Source: Candidatus Freyarchaeota archaeon
Lineage (GTDB): Archaea > Asgardarchaeota > Jordiarchaeia > Jordiarchaeales > Jordiarchaeaceae
Assembly (NCBI GenBank): GCA_030587365.1
Contig: JAUQZE010000003.1
Span: 124,001-188,000 of the forward strand
Length of the DNA: 64,000 nt
Reading direction: 5' to 3'
The translations under genes and the position numbers were made by a program. Each line of letters starts with the position of its first letter. Within the stretch, counting starts at the first letter, position 1. Below the pieces are notes generated by a model. It saw nothing but the letters and a program-made list of their open reading frames with translations, was not told the DNA's origin and ran no database searches. This document shows positions 33,884 through 42,487 of the stretch, one piece after another.

Positions 33884-34594
33884 GTGTGCAGTAAGATGGT
33901 GTTATATATGATTAAGGATGGAATTCTCGCAAAAGGTGAACGTAAAGAGAAAAACTGGAAGGGAACCAAGTTCAAAGAACCATACAAGGAGGCTGTTGAA
34001 AGATTCAGAAAAGAGGTAATGGGAAGACCAGACCTCGACCCCGCCACCCTGTTCATCTGGGGAGTCTACATGTCCAAGGGTTTATTGCAAATCATGGAGG
34101 ATGTGGAGGAGAACTTCGGACCCGAAGGTCAGAAAGTGGTTAACGAAGCCTTGAGAAAAGTGGGATACGACGCTGCTAAGCAAATGTTTGAAGATGCCGA
34201 GTTCCCGGATGATACAACTGACATAGAGAAAGCAAGCTTTGTTACTACAGCGGTTAACACCATTCTCTGGACCTCCATCGAAAAACCCGAAATCCTAAGC
34301 CATGAGGAAGCCATATTCGATATCTTATGGTGCCCCCACCAAGATGTGTACAAGCCTTTCGACTGCCGAGTGCAACGCTTCCTAGTGGAGGGCGTATTAA
34401 AGTATCTCCGAGAAAAAATGGATGTTGGTTTTGATTTAGAATTCAGGTGGATTATTCCCGCAGGAGCGGATACCTGCCGCTTCAGAATCTGGAAGAAAAA
34501 GGAAGGTGAAGAAGAAAATCAGTGGGAAAAATACTCTGAAATATTGGCGCAGAGAGCCCTTAAAAGATGGCGGTCAAAGAAGGGAGAAAAATAG
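33884..34594 (+). CDS. L-2-amino-thiazoline-4-carboxylate hydrolase-like protein
   Basis: About 230 residues matching the ATC-hydrolase domain family: N-terminal helices, then 'CPHQDVYKPFDCRVQRFLVE' and the closing 'WIIPAGADTCRFRIW', in which three Cys and an Asp are characteristic. The founding enzyme opens the thiazoline ring on the way to cysteine, but most members have unknown substrates. GTG 33884 is the first start; ATG 33908 (MIKDGILAKG), six bases after GGTG, is equally likely. A C-terminal fragment of a paralogue lies at 37088-37225. Confidence 0.7.
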   Translation: MCSKMVLYMIKDGILAKGERKEKNWKGTKFKEPYKEAVERFRKEVMGRPDLDPATLFIWGVYMSKGLLQIMEDVEENFGPEGQKVVNEALRKVGYDAAKQMFEDAEFPDDTTDIEKASFVTTAVNTILWTSIEKPEILSHEEAIFDILWCPHQDVYKPFDCRVQRFLVEGVLKYLREKMDVGFDLEFRWIIPAGADTCRFRIWKKKEGEEENQWEKYSEILAQRALKRWRSKKGEK

Positions 34595-34753
34595 AACCAA
34601 AAAGGAAAATTAGATAAATTATAACTCAAATCATTATTTTTAAAAAAATAAAAGGTAGCAGTGTTTGACCCATTCGACCAGATTAGCAGCCTTCACCCTT
34701 CGAATTTATTAGTTAACCTTCTGAAAGGGGTTTCCAGCACCCCGTCTCTCTAC

Positions 34754-35035
34754 TCAGGTTCTTTCCGTACGACGCCTTGCGGTGGCTTGGGGGGCGGCTC
34801 TCCGTCTGCTGAGCCAAATTCTAACGCTACCGTAAATCTCGAAAGCAAATCCGCCGATGAAGACTATCGCTACCCCTATGAGTGCCCAGGAGATTGCGGA
34901 CAGAGCGTATCGCCCGCCGATTCCCGGACCATACACAAGAGAGAAGCCCAGAACCACCAAGAAAGTGATAACGGATACGCCTGTAATTATTCTACCCAAG
35001 TGCCTGTAATTCTCATACGAACCGACAGCAGTCAC
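34754..35035 (-). CDS. small membrane protein downstream of the surface protein
   Basis: A 93-residue protein with two membrane helices, 'IITGVSVITFLVVLGFSLVY' and 'ALSAISWALIGVAIVFIGGF', and a very basic Arg-rich tail. It starts 21 bp after the end of the surface-protein gene, so they are an operon; it may help anchor or export that protein. No family was recognised. Confidence 0.65.
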   Translation of the reverse strand: MTAVGSYENYRHLGRIITGVSVITFLVVLGFSLVYGPGIGGRYALSAISWALIGVAIVFIGGFAFEIYGSVRIWLSRRRAAPQATARRRTERT

Positions 35036-35056
35036 TTCATTCTCCTCCTCTTAATC

Positions 35057-37015
35057 TCACTTACTTCTCAACAGTTCTATTAAACGTTTGCCCGAGTTCC
35101 TCAGCTTTTCTCCGACTGCTCTGATTCTGGCTCCCAGAGTCCGCCGCTCCTTTATTCCACTGTAAACAGTTCTGATTACCACGTAGACCGTGCCTATACC
35201 CAGAACGCCCAAGACCAATAGAGTTGCAGGATCCACCAGCACGGATATGTGCGGGATGGGTAATCCCATCAGTGAGCCGCTGTTAATCTCGAGAATAGTT
35301 TCGTACGAGATTGCCGGCGTGTTGCTTGTTTGGACCACGCCCATCAGCCCCACCAGTCCGTTGACCCACACCCCAGCGGGTGTAACCGTCATAGAACCTA
35401 TAATGTTGTTGTCCCCTATGATCGTCGTCAAACCAGACATTATAATGTTCCCCGTAACAGTCATAATGCCGTTAATAGTACCGAGACCTCCCATACCATT
35501 AACGCCCGCCGTCACCATCAAACCAGACATACTCATAGGAATCAGGAACGTGAATATGCCGCTCATCTTTAAGAAACCCGAGTTTGTCACAATACTGGAT
35601 ACAGCGATGTCGCCCGTGATACTGGTCGCGCTACCTATGTAGGTTCCCGAGGAGTTCATGACCACATCGCCGTTTTGAACACTTATCTCTCCGTTGCTTA
35701 TTCTCGTGTCGCCGATTATTTGCATGTAGCCTTCTGACACCATGATGTTACCGGTTCCCGTCATCATGCCGTTGTCGATGTTAAGAGACCCGGAAATGCT
35801 GACAGGACCCTTAATAAAACTACCTCCACCGATACCAAAAGTGCCCTGAATGGTCATGTTGCCGTTCTGTAGTAGCATATCGCCTACATAGTCTAACGTA
35901 CCGTTGATTATCTGTTGTTGGGGTACTGTGGTGTTTCCTATCATTGACATGGAACCGTTTGTGATGATTGTGGGACCCAGCCCGATGATGTTCTGTGAAG
36001 GAGTCACCAAGTCCATCTCCGCTCTTGTGAAGTTTGTTGCACCGGGTGTTATCGTGATGCCTGCCTCTGAGGAGTCGTTGAGAAACTGGTAGCTAATGGA
36101 GCCATTGGATACCATGTGGATATGTGCATCTGTCATATTGATATAACCACTGTTTATCCCAAACCAGCCACCTGGACCACCCCACGCTTCAAAAGTAGTG
36201 CTTTGATTCCACCACAGGCTGTGCATAGGCAACAAAAGTGGGGACCCGAGGCCCAATAGTTCGGTCAAGTTAGCCACGCCATCATAACCGGATAAATCGA
36301 AAACAGTAGTACCAAAAAGATTAAAGGTTAAATGTGTGCTATTGAGTGCTACCATTATAAATGTAGCAGTGAAATTAAGGTAAATCGTTCCTTCGAATAC
36401 TCTTAAGGCTGTACTAGAATTTGTGGGAAAAGTTTGGTTACTACCTATGGATCCGACATATCCCGGCCCCTGAGATTCGATTTTTTGGTAGTATTCAGTT
36501 ACGTTCATGAACATTCCATTGGCTGTTGTTGGGTCTCCGATTAGTATGTTTCCATAAAGGTCTACTGTTGAGGGGTTTGCTTCGTTTCCGTCCATGGTTA
36601 TTGTGCCGTCTTGGTTGCTGGGCTTGCCTATCTCTATTTTATCAGCGGTTATGTTCAGTGCTCCCGACTGAATTAGTGGAGAACCGAGAATTACTTGTGA
36701 AGCGTCGGTGAGAGTTAGGTTTCCGTTCAGTGTGGAGCTGCCGATCGTCGTTAAATTTCCGTTTAATGATAGGCCACCGCTGCTGGAACTGCCCAGAGTT
36801 GACACCGTGTTTGCGTTGATGGGGATGCAGTTGTTTGAGGCTGGTAGAGCAGTGGCTTGACCTGCTGCCAGGGATATGGCTAGAATGCCGGTTAAGAGTA
36901 GAATTGCTGGGATAAGTATCAGGATGTATTTGGTTTTGCCGCTAAAGAGACTCGTTCTTCCTTTGTGTAGCGATAGTTTATTTTTGTTGTTTCCGTTCAC
37001 GCTCTCTATCTCCAT
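35057..37015 (-). CDS. repetitive surface protein, probable beta-solenoid
   Basis: A 652-residue membrane-anchored protein. A membrane helix near the N-terminus (about residues 30-53, 'ILILIPAILLLTGILAISLA') acts as signal or anchor, and another at the C-terminus ('LLVLGVLGIGTVYVVIRTVY', about 588-608) is followed by a basic cytoplasmic tail. Between them is an Asn/Gly/Ser/Thr-rich ectodomain with degenerate 8-12-residue units such as 'LNGNLTTIGSS', 'ISGSLNIDNG' and 'MTVTGNIIMSG'. Such units suggest a beta-solenoid. Many Asn-x-Ser/Thr sites indicate N-glycosylation. It probably belongs to the cell envelope; its ligand is unknown. Confidence 0.75.
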   Translation of the reverse strand: MEIESVNGNNKNKLSLHKGRTSLFSGKTKYILILIPAILLLTGILAISLAAGQATALPASNNCIPINANTVSTLGSSSSGGLSLNGNLTTIGSSTLNGNLTLTDASQVILGSPLIQSGALNITADKIEIGKPSNQDGTITMDGNEANPSTVDLYGNILIGDPTTANGMFMNVTEYYQKIESQGPGYVGSIGSNQTFPTNSSTALRVFEGTIYLNFTATFIMVALNSTHLTFNLFGTTVFDLSGYDGVANLTELLGLGSPLLLPMHSLWWNQSTTFEAWGGPGGWFGINSGYINMTDAHIHMVSNGSISYQFLNDSSEAGITITPGATNFTRAEMDLVTPSQNIIGLGPTIITNGSMSMIGNTTVPQQQIINGTLDYVGDMLLQNGNMTIQGTFGIGGGSFIKGPVSISGSLNIDNGMMTGTGNIMVSEGYMQIIGDTRISNGEISVQNGDVVMNSSGTYIGSATSITGDIAVSSIVTNSGFLKMSGIFTFLIPMSMSGLMVTAGVNGMGGLGTINGIMTVTGNIIMSGLTTIIGDNNIIGSMTVTPAGVWVNGLVGLMGVVQTSNTPAISYETILEINSGSLMGLPIPHISVLVDPATLLVLGVLGIGTVYVVIRTVYSGIKERRTLGARIRAVGEKLRNSGKRLIELLRSK

Positions 37016-37087
37016 TTTTTTTTAAAAAAAAAGGGCTTTTCTCACCCTTTGTCTCACTTTTGGCGCCTTTTTATTATTTAAATATTT

Positions 37088-37225
37088 CTAAAAGCAACCC
37101 TTTTTTACGGCACTTATTATGGAGTATTTTTCCCACTCGCTTCCTTCTTCTTTTCTCATCCAGATTCTGAAGCGGCAGGTATCCGCTCCTGCGGGAATAA
37201 TCCACTTGAACTCTAAATCAAAACC
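37088..37225 (-). pseudogene. C-terminal fragment of a second ATC-hydrolase-like gene
   Basis: The frame reads GFDLEFKWIIPAGADTCRFR then 'IWMRKEEGSEWEKYSIISAV', almost the same as the end of the protein at 33884-34594, but nothing upstream matches. Only about 46 codons survive. The opposite orientation suggests an inversion or a partial duplication around the surface-protein operon. Confidence 0.75.
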
Positions 37226-37511
37226 ATGACATAGGGGATTATGCCGCAAACTCCCCTCTTGCCTTTTTATATAGACTATTCTACAAAAATTCAAAAAATT
37301 CCTTCTGAGTGTTTATATACAAGATACAGGAGGAAGAGCACTAAAAAGATGGGAAGCAAAAAAAAGGACAAAAATAAAACAAATTATAGCAATTTAACCC
37401 ATTTCTAACATTAGCATTATAAATTTAAAAAGACTAATAAAAGAAACATTTTTATGAAACATTCGTAATCTACTATTAAAATTATGAAAAAACTAAGGGA
37501 GGTAACAGCAC

Positions 37512-38588
37512 ATGCCGATTTGTAATAGGTCAAAAATTCGTCCCGATGTGCTTAAACTCATGGATGATCTTCTAAAGGAGCAAATGAACGGTGTCATGGA
37601 GTTTCTTAGTGCCAAAGAGAATCAAGGGTTCGACTTCGGAACTCTATACCAAAGACTGATAAGTGGAAATGAGCAATTTTTCAAGAAAAAAAGAGAGGGA
37701 ACGATAGACGAATTATACGGTTATTTTAAAGAAGAAGAAATGCTTTTCTTGGCTAAGGTATTCCGCCATGCCTTTGAGTATGCTGCGAATATAGAACAAA
37801 AAAAGTACCCCATCCCCAAAAATGTAAAGGTGGAACCAATCAATGCTGGCGGCATTTCCGCAGAGTGGCAAACCGTCCCCGGCGCAATGAAAGACCGAGT
37901 TCTATTTTATATTCACGGAGGAGGTATGGTCTTGGGCTCTACGAATAGTCACCGAGTTTTCACTACTACCTTAGGACAATTAACAAAGATGTGTGTACTG
38001 AGTGTGAATTACCGACTCGCGCCTGAGCATCCATATCCCGCCCCGCTAGAGGATTGCACCGCTGCATACAAATGGCTTCTATCAACGGGTATCAAGCCCA
38101 AAAATATTGTTATCGCCGGAGACTCAGCAGGGGGCAATTTGACGCTCACAACTCTCGTGAAATTACGAAATGACGGAATACCCTTACCCGCCGGAGCAGT
38201 CTGTCTTTCGCCATCAACAGATTATACCGGTTCTAACGACGCGTTTTGGGAAAACGCTGAGACTGATCCCGTTTTAGCAGATATCGGACTTTTTTGGTGG
38301 ATACCGGCATATTTGGGAGGAGCAGATCCCAGTGATCCCTTGGTTTCTCCGCTCCACGCAGATTTAAAGGGTCTACCGCCTTTGCTGATTCAAGCGAGTA
38401 CCTGTGAAATGCTCTTTGGTGATTCTAAGAGTTTTGCCGACCGGGCTCGGGCAGCTGGTGTGAAAGCGACTTTGCAAATTTGGGATGGCATGGTGCATGT
38501 GTTCCAATCTTTTGGATTGCACGATTTGCCCGAAGCAAAAGAAGCAGTAGACAAAATCGTCAAGTTTGTTCAAAAACTATTCAAATAG
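37512..38588 (+). CDS. HSL-family alpha/beta-hydrolase (esterase/lipase)
   Basis: A 358-residue serine hydrolase of the hormone-sensitive-lipase family. The oxyanion motif is 'YIHGGGMVLGS' (HGGG, about residue 136), the nucleophile is in 'IAGDSAGGNLTL' (GDSAG, about 211), the acid lies in 'EMLFGDSKSF' or just before, and His is in 'WDGMVHVFQSFG' near the end. The first about 100 residues form a helical cap or lid. It is cytoplasmic and cleaves short acyl esters. GGGAGGTAACAGCAC precedes the ATG. It is a single gene. Confidence 0.9.
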   Translation: MPICNRSKIRPDVLKLMDDLLKEQMNGVMEFLSAKENQGFDFGTLYQRLISGNEQFFKKKREGTIDELYGYFKEEEMLFLAKVFRHAFEYAANIEQKKYPIPKNVKVEPINAGGISAEWQTVPGAMKDRVLFYIHGGGMVLGSTNSHRVFTTTLGQLTKMCVLSVNYRLAPEHPYPAPLEDCTAAYKWLLSTGIKPKNIVIAGDSAGGNLTLTTLVKLRNDGIPLPAGAVCLSPSTDYTGSNDAFWENAETDPVLADIGLFWWIPAYLGGADPSDPLVSPLHADLKGLPPLLIQASTCEMLFGDSKSFADRARAAGVKATLQIWDGMVHVFQSFGLHDLPEAKEAVDKIVKFVQKLFK

Positions 38589-38667
38589 AACCATATTATG
38601 CAATCTCTTTTTTCTAAACCATTTTTTTAACCTTTTGTGGTCTGGGTTCCTACGAAAAAGTGTGTAA

Positions 38668-39078
38668 TTATGATTTTTGTTTCACGCATCTATCATCTGA
38701 GATAATTGCGCAGAGTCCGCATTTTTCAATTTCAATGCTTGGGTCGAACTCCTTATGTAATTTGCACATTAATCCTTTAGCTCTAATTGTTCGGCAAATT
38801 TCGCAAAACATGAGGACGAAGTCTTTATGGGAAAACCCACCATTAGCCAATGATACCGCCAATTTTTCTATTAAATTTTTAACATCACTTTCATTCTCCA
38901 AGTCAATTGCTGTTCCACGTATTTTACTACCGTATAGGCTTATAGCTGGTTGACTGATTCCCAAAAGTTTGGCTGCTTCAACCTGTTTCAAATGGTGTTT
39001 TGTTACGAGTTCTTTTGCGGTCATGGCCCGTACTACGGGTAAGATGCATTTTACTGCGATTTCACATGGAATTGACAT
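38668..39078 (-). CDS. COG2522-type HTH transcriptional regulator
   Basis: A protein of about 136 residues. Its Cro/CI-like helix-turn-helix is 'LVTKHHLKQVEAAKLLGISQ' followed by 'PAISLYGSKIRG' (about residues 25-55). The C-terminal half carries a Cys motif ('MFCEICRTIRAKGLMCKLH', 'CGLCAIISDDRC') that could bind an Fe-S cluster or zinc and sense redox state. I start at ATG 39078 (MSIPCEIAVKC); ATG 39093 adds five residues. It is divergent from the zinc-ribbon/ferredoxin/CODH genes and shares with them a control region with a 16-bp palindrome, so it probably regulates them. Confidence 0.8.
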   Translation of the reverse strand: MSIPCEIAVKCILPVVRAMTAKELVTKHHLKQVEAAKLLGISQPAISLYGSKIRGTAIDLENESDVKNLIEKLAVSLANGGFSHKDFVLMFCEICRTIRAKGLMCKLHKEFDPSIEIEKCGLCAIISDDRCVKQKS

Positions 39079-39110
39079 CTTTGGACTCTCCAAGGTATGT
39101 TGTTACGGCA

Positions 39111-39140
39111 AAGTATATATATTTTATTACTATAGTAATA
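39111..39140 (+). promoter_or_regulatory. TATA box with adjoining 16-bp palindromic operator
   Basis: AAGTATATATATT (39111-39123) fits a TATA box for the plus-strand zinc-ribbon gene. It is followed at 39125-39140 by the perfect palindrome TATTACTATAGTAATA. A bound dimer would block polymerase. The divergent HTH regulator is the obvious candidate. Confidence 0.6.
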
Positions 39141-39165
39141 ATGATAACTGGAGGCGTGTTGAAAA

Positions 39166-39405
39166 ATGGATAGAAATGATGAAAAATTGAGGGAAACATG
39201 CCCTGGAATAAGTAACTTCATAAGACCAAAACCTGAGTACATCCCCTGCGCAAACTGTGGAAGCAGCGTTGAAATATGGACCGATGAAGACGAAACAGAC
39301 TGCCCAAACTGTGGAGCAAAAGTCTCCAGAAAGGTACAATCATGTCTAGATTATTGTGAATACGCGGAAGAGTGCAAAAAAATAATTGCAGAAAGGAAGC
39401 GATAA
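39166..39405 (+). CDS. zinc-ribbon protein
   Basis: A 79-residue protein with a zinc ribbon, 'IPCANCGSSVEIWTDEDETD' leading to 'CPNCGAKV', and two further cysteine pairs near the end ('CLDYCEYAEECKK'). The ribbon may deliver or sense metal for the Fe-S enzymes next to it. GGAGG lies 11 bases before the ATG. The ferredoxin gene begins five bases downstream, so both are cotranscribed. Confidence 0.75.
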   Translation: MDRNDEKLRETCPGISNFIRPKPEYIPCANCGSSVEIWTDEDETDCPNCGAKVSRKVQSCLDYCEYAEECKKIIAERKR

Positions 39406-39409
39406 ACAC

Positions 39410-40246
39410 ATGAAGGTCATGCGGAAAATTGTTACAATAGACGAGGATAAATGCACCGGGTGTGGGGCTTGCGTTCCTGACTGCCCCGAAGGCGCATTGC
39501 AGGTCATTAACGGAAAGGCCAGAGTTATAGGGGATCCATTATGCGATGGACTGGGCGCATGTGTTAGGGGATGTCCCGAAGGTGCACTAAAAATAATAGA
39601 AAGAGAAGCAGAGCCCTATAATGAAAGGAAAGTAATAGAAGGCATAGTTAAACAGGGACCAGATGTAACGAAAGCCCATTTACAACACTTAAAAGATCAC
39701 GGTCAGGAAGATTATCTAAATGAAGCACTAACATATCTGAAAGAAAGAGGAATAGAAATCGATTTTGAAAGAGAGTCTCTGAGTCAGCCTACTCAAACAA
39801 TTTCTGGTGGTTCTGATTTGAGGGTAGTGGATTACAGCGATGCTAAGAATCCTTTGCTCATTTCGGAGACTAGACAGGAATCTGAATTGAGGCAATGGCC
39901 CGTTATGTTAAGGTTAGTTTCCCCAAGTGCTCCATTCTTCGCTAACGCCGATTTGGTAGTGGTTGCCGACTGTGTACCCCTTGCTTATGCTAATTTTCAC
40001 CGAGACTTTTTGAGGGGCAAAAAGGTTGTTATCGGTTGTCCAAAATTTGACGATACTCAATTCTATGTAGAAAAGTTGTCTCAGATATTTAAACAGTCAA
40101 GTGTGAAAAGCATAACGGTGATCACAATGGAAGTTCCCTGCTGCCAGGGACTGTACCATATTGTACAGGAAGCGCTTAAACGCTCGGGGAAAAACATTCC
40201 TACAAATAAAATAGTCATCGACACTAAAGGTAAGATAAAGCAGTAA
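39410..40246 (+). CDS. ferredoxin with large C-terminal Cys domain
   Basis: A 278-residue protein. The N-terminal third is a 2[4Fe-4S] ferredoxin ('CTGCGACVPDCPEGALQV', 'CDGLGACVRGCPEGAL'). The rest is a domain with 'VVVADCVPLAYANFHRDFL', 'VVIGCPKFDD' and 'TMEVPCCQGLYHI', whose four cysteines suggest a further metal site. Proteins of this layout occur beside redox enzymes in anaerobes. I use ATG 39410; an ATG three codons later and a TTG-like start upstream are alternatives. It probably transfers electrons to or from the CODH-like protein downstream. Confidence 0.82.
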   Translation: MKVMRKIVTIDEDKCTGCGACVPDCPEGALQVINGKARVIGDPLCDGLGACVRGCPEGALKIIEREAEPYNERKVIEGIVKQGPDVTKAHLQHLKDHGQEDYLNEALTYLKERGIEIDFERESLSQPTQTISGGSDLRVVDYSDAKNPLLISETRQESELRQWPVMLRLVSPSAPFFANADLVVVADCVPLAYANFHRDFLRGKKVVIGCPKFDDTQFYVEKLSQIFKQSSVKSITVITMEVPCCQGLYHIVQEALKRSGKNIPTNKIVIDTKGKIKQ

Positions 40247-40346
40247 CATCAAGCCACCCCGAGAACCTTATTCCTTTTTTTAAGCAATTAATATCTATAA
40301 GCTATTATTAAAAATCAGTAAAACATAATAAATTATAATAAACAGT

Positions 40347-40356
40347 TTTATAAAAT
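40347..40356 (+). promoter_or_regulatory. TATA box of the CODH-like gene
   Basis: TTTATAAAAT about 75 bp before the TTG start; transcript start is expected near 40378. It suggests that the gene can be transcribed independently of the ferredoxin operon. Confidence 0.5.
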
Positions 40357-40421
40357 ATTTACGAACAGTTCTCTTGAATTGAGTATAATAATTTTTGAAA
40401 ATTTTGAATGGAGGATATATA

Positions 40422-42323
40422 TTGGAAGAAAATAGAATCTCATACCACGATTCTGTAAAAAAAGTATACCAAAGAATCAAAAAGGACAAAATGACAAATA
40501 TCTGGGATCGATACGAAGCCCAAGGCATGCCAGAACCCGACAGGAGATGCCCCTTCTGTCAAGCAGGGGCTCGTTGTGACCTGTGTTCAAACGGTCCCTG
40601 CCGTGCGGATATAACAAAAGACAAGAGAGGAGTTTGCGGCATAACCGCCAATGGAATGGCTATGCGCATGATGCTGCTCAGAAACGTCATGGGCGCATCA
40701 ACCTACCATTACCACACCGATCAGACTGTTAAGACTCTCCGGGCGACAGCAAAGGGCAAGACACCATTCGAAATCAAAGAGCCTGAAAAATTGAGAACCT
40801 TTTCTGAAAGACTTGGAATAGACACCTCAGGAACAGATAAAGAAATAGCCATCCGCCTTTCTGATTTTGTAGAAGAAGACTTTAACAGAAAATACTATGA
40901 GCCGAGCCAAATCGTTGAAGCACTCGCTCCCCAAGAACGCAAAGAGGTTTGGAAAAAACTGGACATCTTTCCCGGCGGAGTTTACGGCGAGATGATGCTG
41001 GCCACAAGTTCCTGCCTAACCAATGTTGACGGCTACTATCAAAGCTTGGCTTTCAAGGCCATGCGTCTCGGTTTGGCAATGGCTTATCAGAGCCAGATTG
41101 TAAACGAGTACTGCCAAGACATACTTTTTGGAATACCAAGACCCCATACGATGCGTGTAGACCTCGGTGTATTAAACCCCGACTATGTTAATGTACTACC
41201 CAACGGCCATGAACCCTTTCTGGGGTTCGCCATGGTCCAACTGGCTCGAAAGCCGGAATGGCAGAAGAAAGCAAAAGCAGTCGGTGCCAAAGGACTGCGA
41301 GTCATCGCAAACATTGAAACCGGCCAAGAAATGATTCAGAGATGGAATATGGATGACGCTTTTTACGGTTTCACTGGGAACTGGATTATGCAGGAAGCGG
41401 TGCTGGCCAGCGGCTGCGTAGACCTTTTCGCGTGCGACATGAACTGTTCCATGCAAATCGATCCATTTTATGCTCAAAAGTACAAGTTCAAACTGGTACC
41501 AGTAAGTGAGCTAGTGGCCTTTGATGGCATCACCGATCGGGTCAATTATGAACCCGAAAAGGCTGAGAAACAGGCCGCTCAACTCCTGCAAATGGCAATA
41601 GACAACTTTAAAGAACGCAGAGCCTCCATAGAGCCAGTTACTCAATTACCCATGAAGGAAGCACTGGTCGGCTTCTCCACCGAAAGCATCCTTGAAGCCC
41701 TCGGCGGTTCCCTTGACCCACTCCTAGAAGCCATAAAAGACGGAACCTTGCGAGGAGTAGCAGGTCTTGTCTCATGCACCACACTACGGGATCACGGTCA
41801 GGATGCTCACAGTGTAAGTGTAGCCAAGGAACTGATTAAGCGTGATGTTCTAGTGCTTTCTATGGGATGTGGCAACGGAGCTATGCAAGTCGCAGGTCTC
41901 TGTAGCGCAGAAGCCAAGAAATTTGCAGGTCCGGGTCTTAAAAGTATTTGTGAAAAACTGAATATACCTCCGGTCCTCAGCTATGGAACTTGTACAGACA
42001 CCGGACGCCTCGCCGACCTACTTGCGGCAGTTTCAAACGCTTTAGGAGGTGTGCCAATACCGGATCTCCCTGTTGCAGCAGTCGCACCCGAATATATGGA
42101 ACAGAAAGCCACCATCGATGCAATATTCGCTTTAGCTCTAGGACTATTCACCTACGTTAATCCAGTGCCAACGGTTACCGGAGCACCCAGTCTGGTCAAA
42201 CTCTTGACTCAGGACCTCAAACAGGTAACAGGTGCCCAACTTAATCTTGAAAAAGACCCAGTTAAAGCAGCGGATGCTATCTTAGCCCACATAGAAGCGA
42301 ACAGAAAAAAACTAGGTATCTAA
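40422..42323 (+). CDS. divergent anaerobic CO-dehydrogenase (CooS-like) protein
   Basis: A 633-residue homologue of Ni-Fe CO dehydrogenase. Cluster-B/D cysteines are C43, C46, C52, C55, C60 and C72. C-cluster ligands kept are H263 ('NGHEP'), C342 ('DMNCS'), C452, C483 and C524; the acid-base Lys is K562 in 'YMEQKA'. The canonical 'ICCTGNE' loop is 'NIETGQE' here, so the Cys that binds the unique iron is Glu299. The second D-cluster Cys is Arg51, with C43-x2-C46 instead. CO oxidation is uncertain; a role nearer to hybrid-cluster chemistry is possible. TTG 40422 is placed seven bases after GGAGG. There is no maturation factor (CooC) or acetyl-CoA synthase nearby. Confidence 0.85.
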   Translation: MEENRISYHDSVKKVYQRIKKDKMTNIWDRYEAQGMPEPDRRCPFCQAGARCDLCSNGPCRADITKDKRGVCGITANGMAMRMMLLRNVMGASTYHYHTDQTVKTLRATAKGKTPFEIKEPEKLRTFSERLGIDTSGTDKEIAIRLSDFVEEDFNRKYYEPSQIVEALAPQERKEVWKKLDIFPGGVYGEMMLATSSCLTNVDGYYQSLAFKAMRLGLAMAYQSQIVNEYCQDILFGIPRPHTMRVDLGVLNPDYVNVLPNGHEPFLGFAMVQLARKPEWQKKAKAVGAKGLRVIANIETGQEMIQRWNMDDAFYGFTGNWIMQEAVLASGCVDLFACDMNCSMQIDPFYAQKYKFKLVPVSELVAFDGITDRVNYEPEKAEKQAAQLLQMAIDNFKERRASIEPVTQLPMKEALVGFSTESILEALGGSLDPLLEAIKDGTLRGVAGLVSCTTLRDHGQDAHSVSVAKELIKRDVLVLSMGCGNGAMQVAGLCSAEAKKFAGPGLKSICEKLNIPPVLSYGTCTDTGRLADLLAAVSNALGGVPIPDLPVAAVAPEYMEQKATIDAIFALALGLFTYVNPVPTVTGAPSLVKLLTQDLKQVTGAQLNLEKDPVKAADAILAHIEANRKKLGI

Positions 42324-42365
42324 AGGTCTAATATACACAAAGGTGCAAAGTTTTATATCACCTTT

Positions 42366-42390
42366 AACCTTCTTTTTTTTTTAAAAAAAA
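42366..42390 (+). terminator. poly-T terminator after the CODH-like gene
   Basis: A run of 11 T (42372-42382) followed by 8 A, 40-60 bp after the stop codon. T-tracts are the usual archaeal termination signal. Confidence 0.5.
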
Positions 42391-42487
42391 TTAGAGAAAA
42401 AAATAAGTCAGAATCATTCCAAATTGGAGCGAATCGAATCATGTGTAAATATTTAGTTGAGATTTCTTAAAGAATGGAGGTAATTGA

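Noticed and set aside
40422..42323. Calling the gene a hybrid-cluster protein (hydroxylamine reductase)
   Set aside because: Length, N-terminal cluster cysteines, the GHEP motif and the C-terminal part match CODH. Only the Glu299 position resembles HCP.
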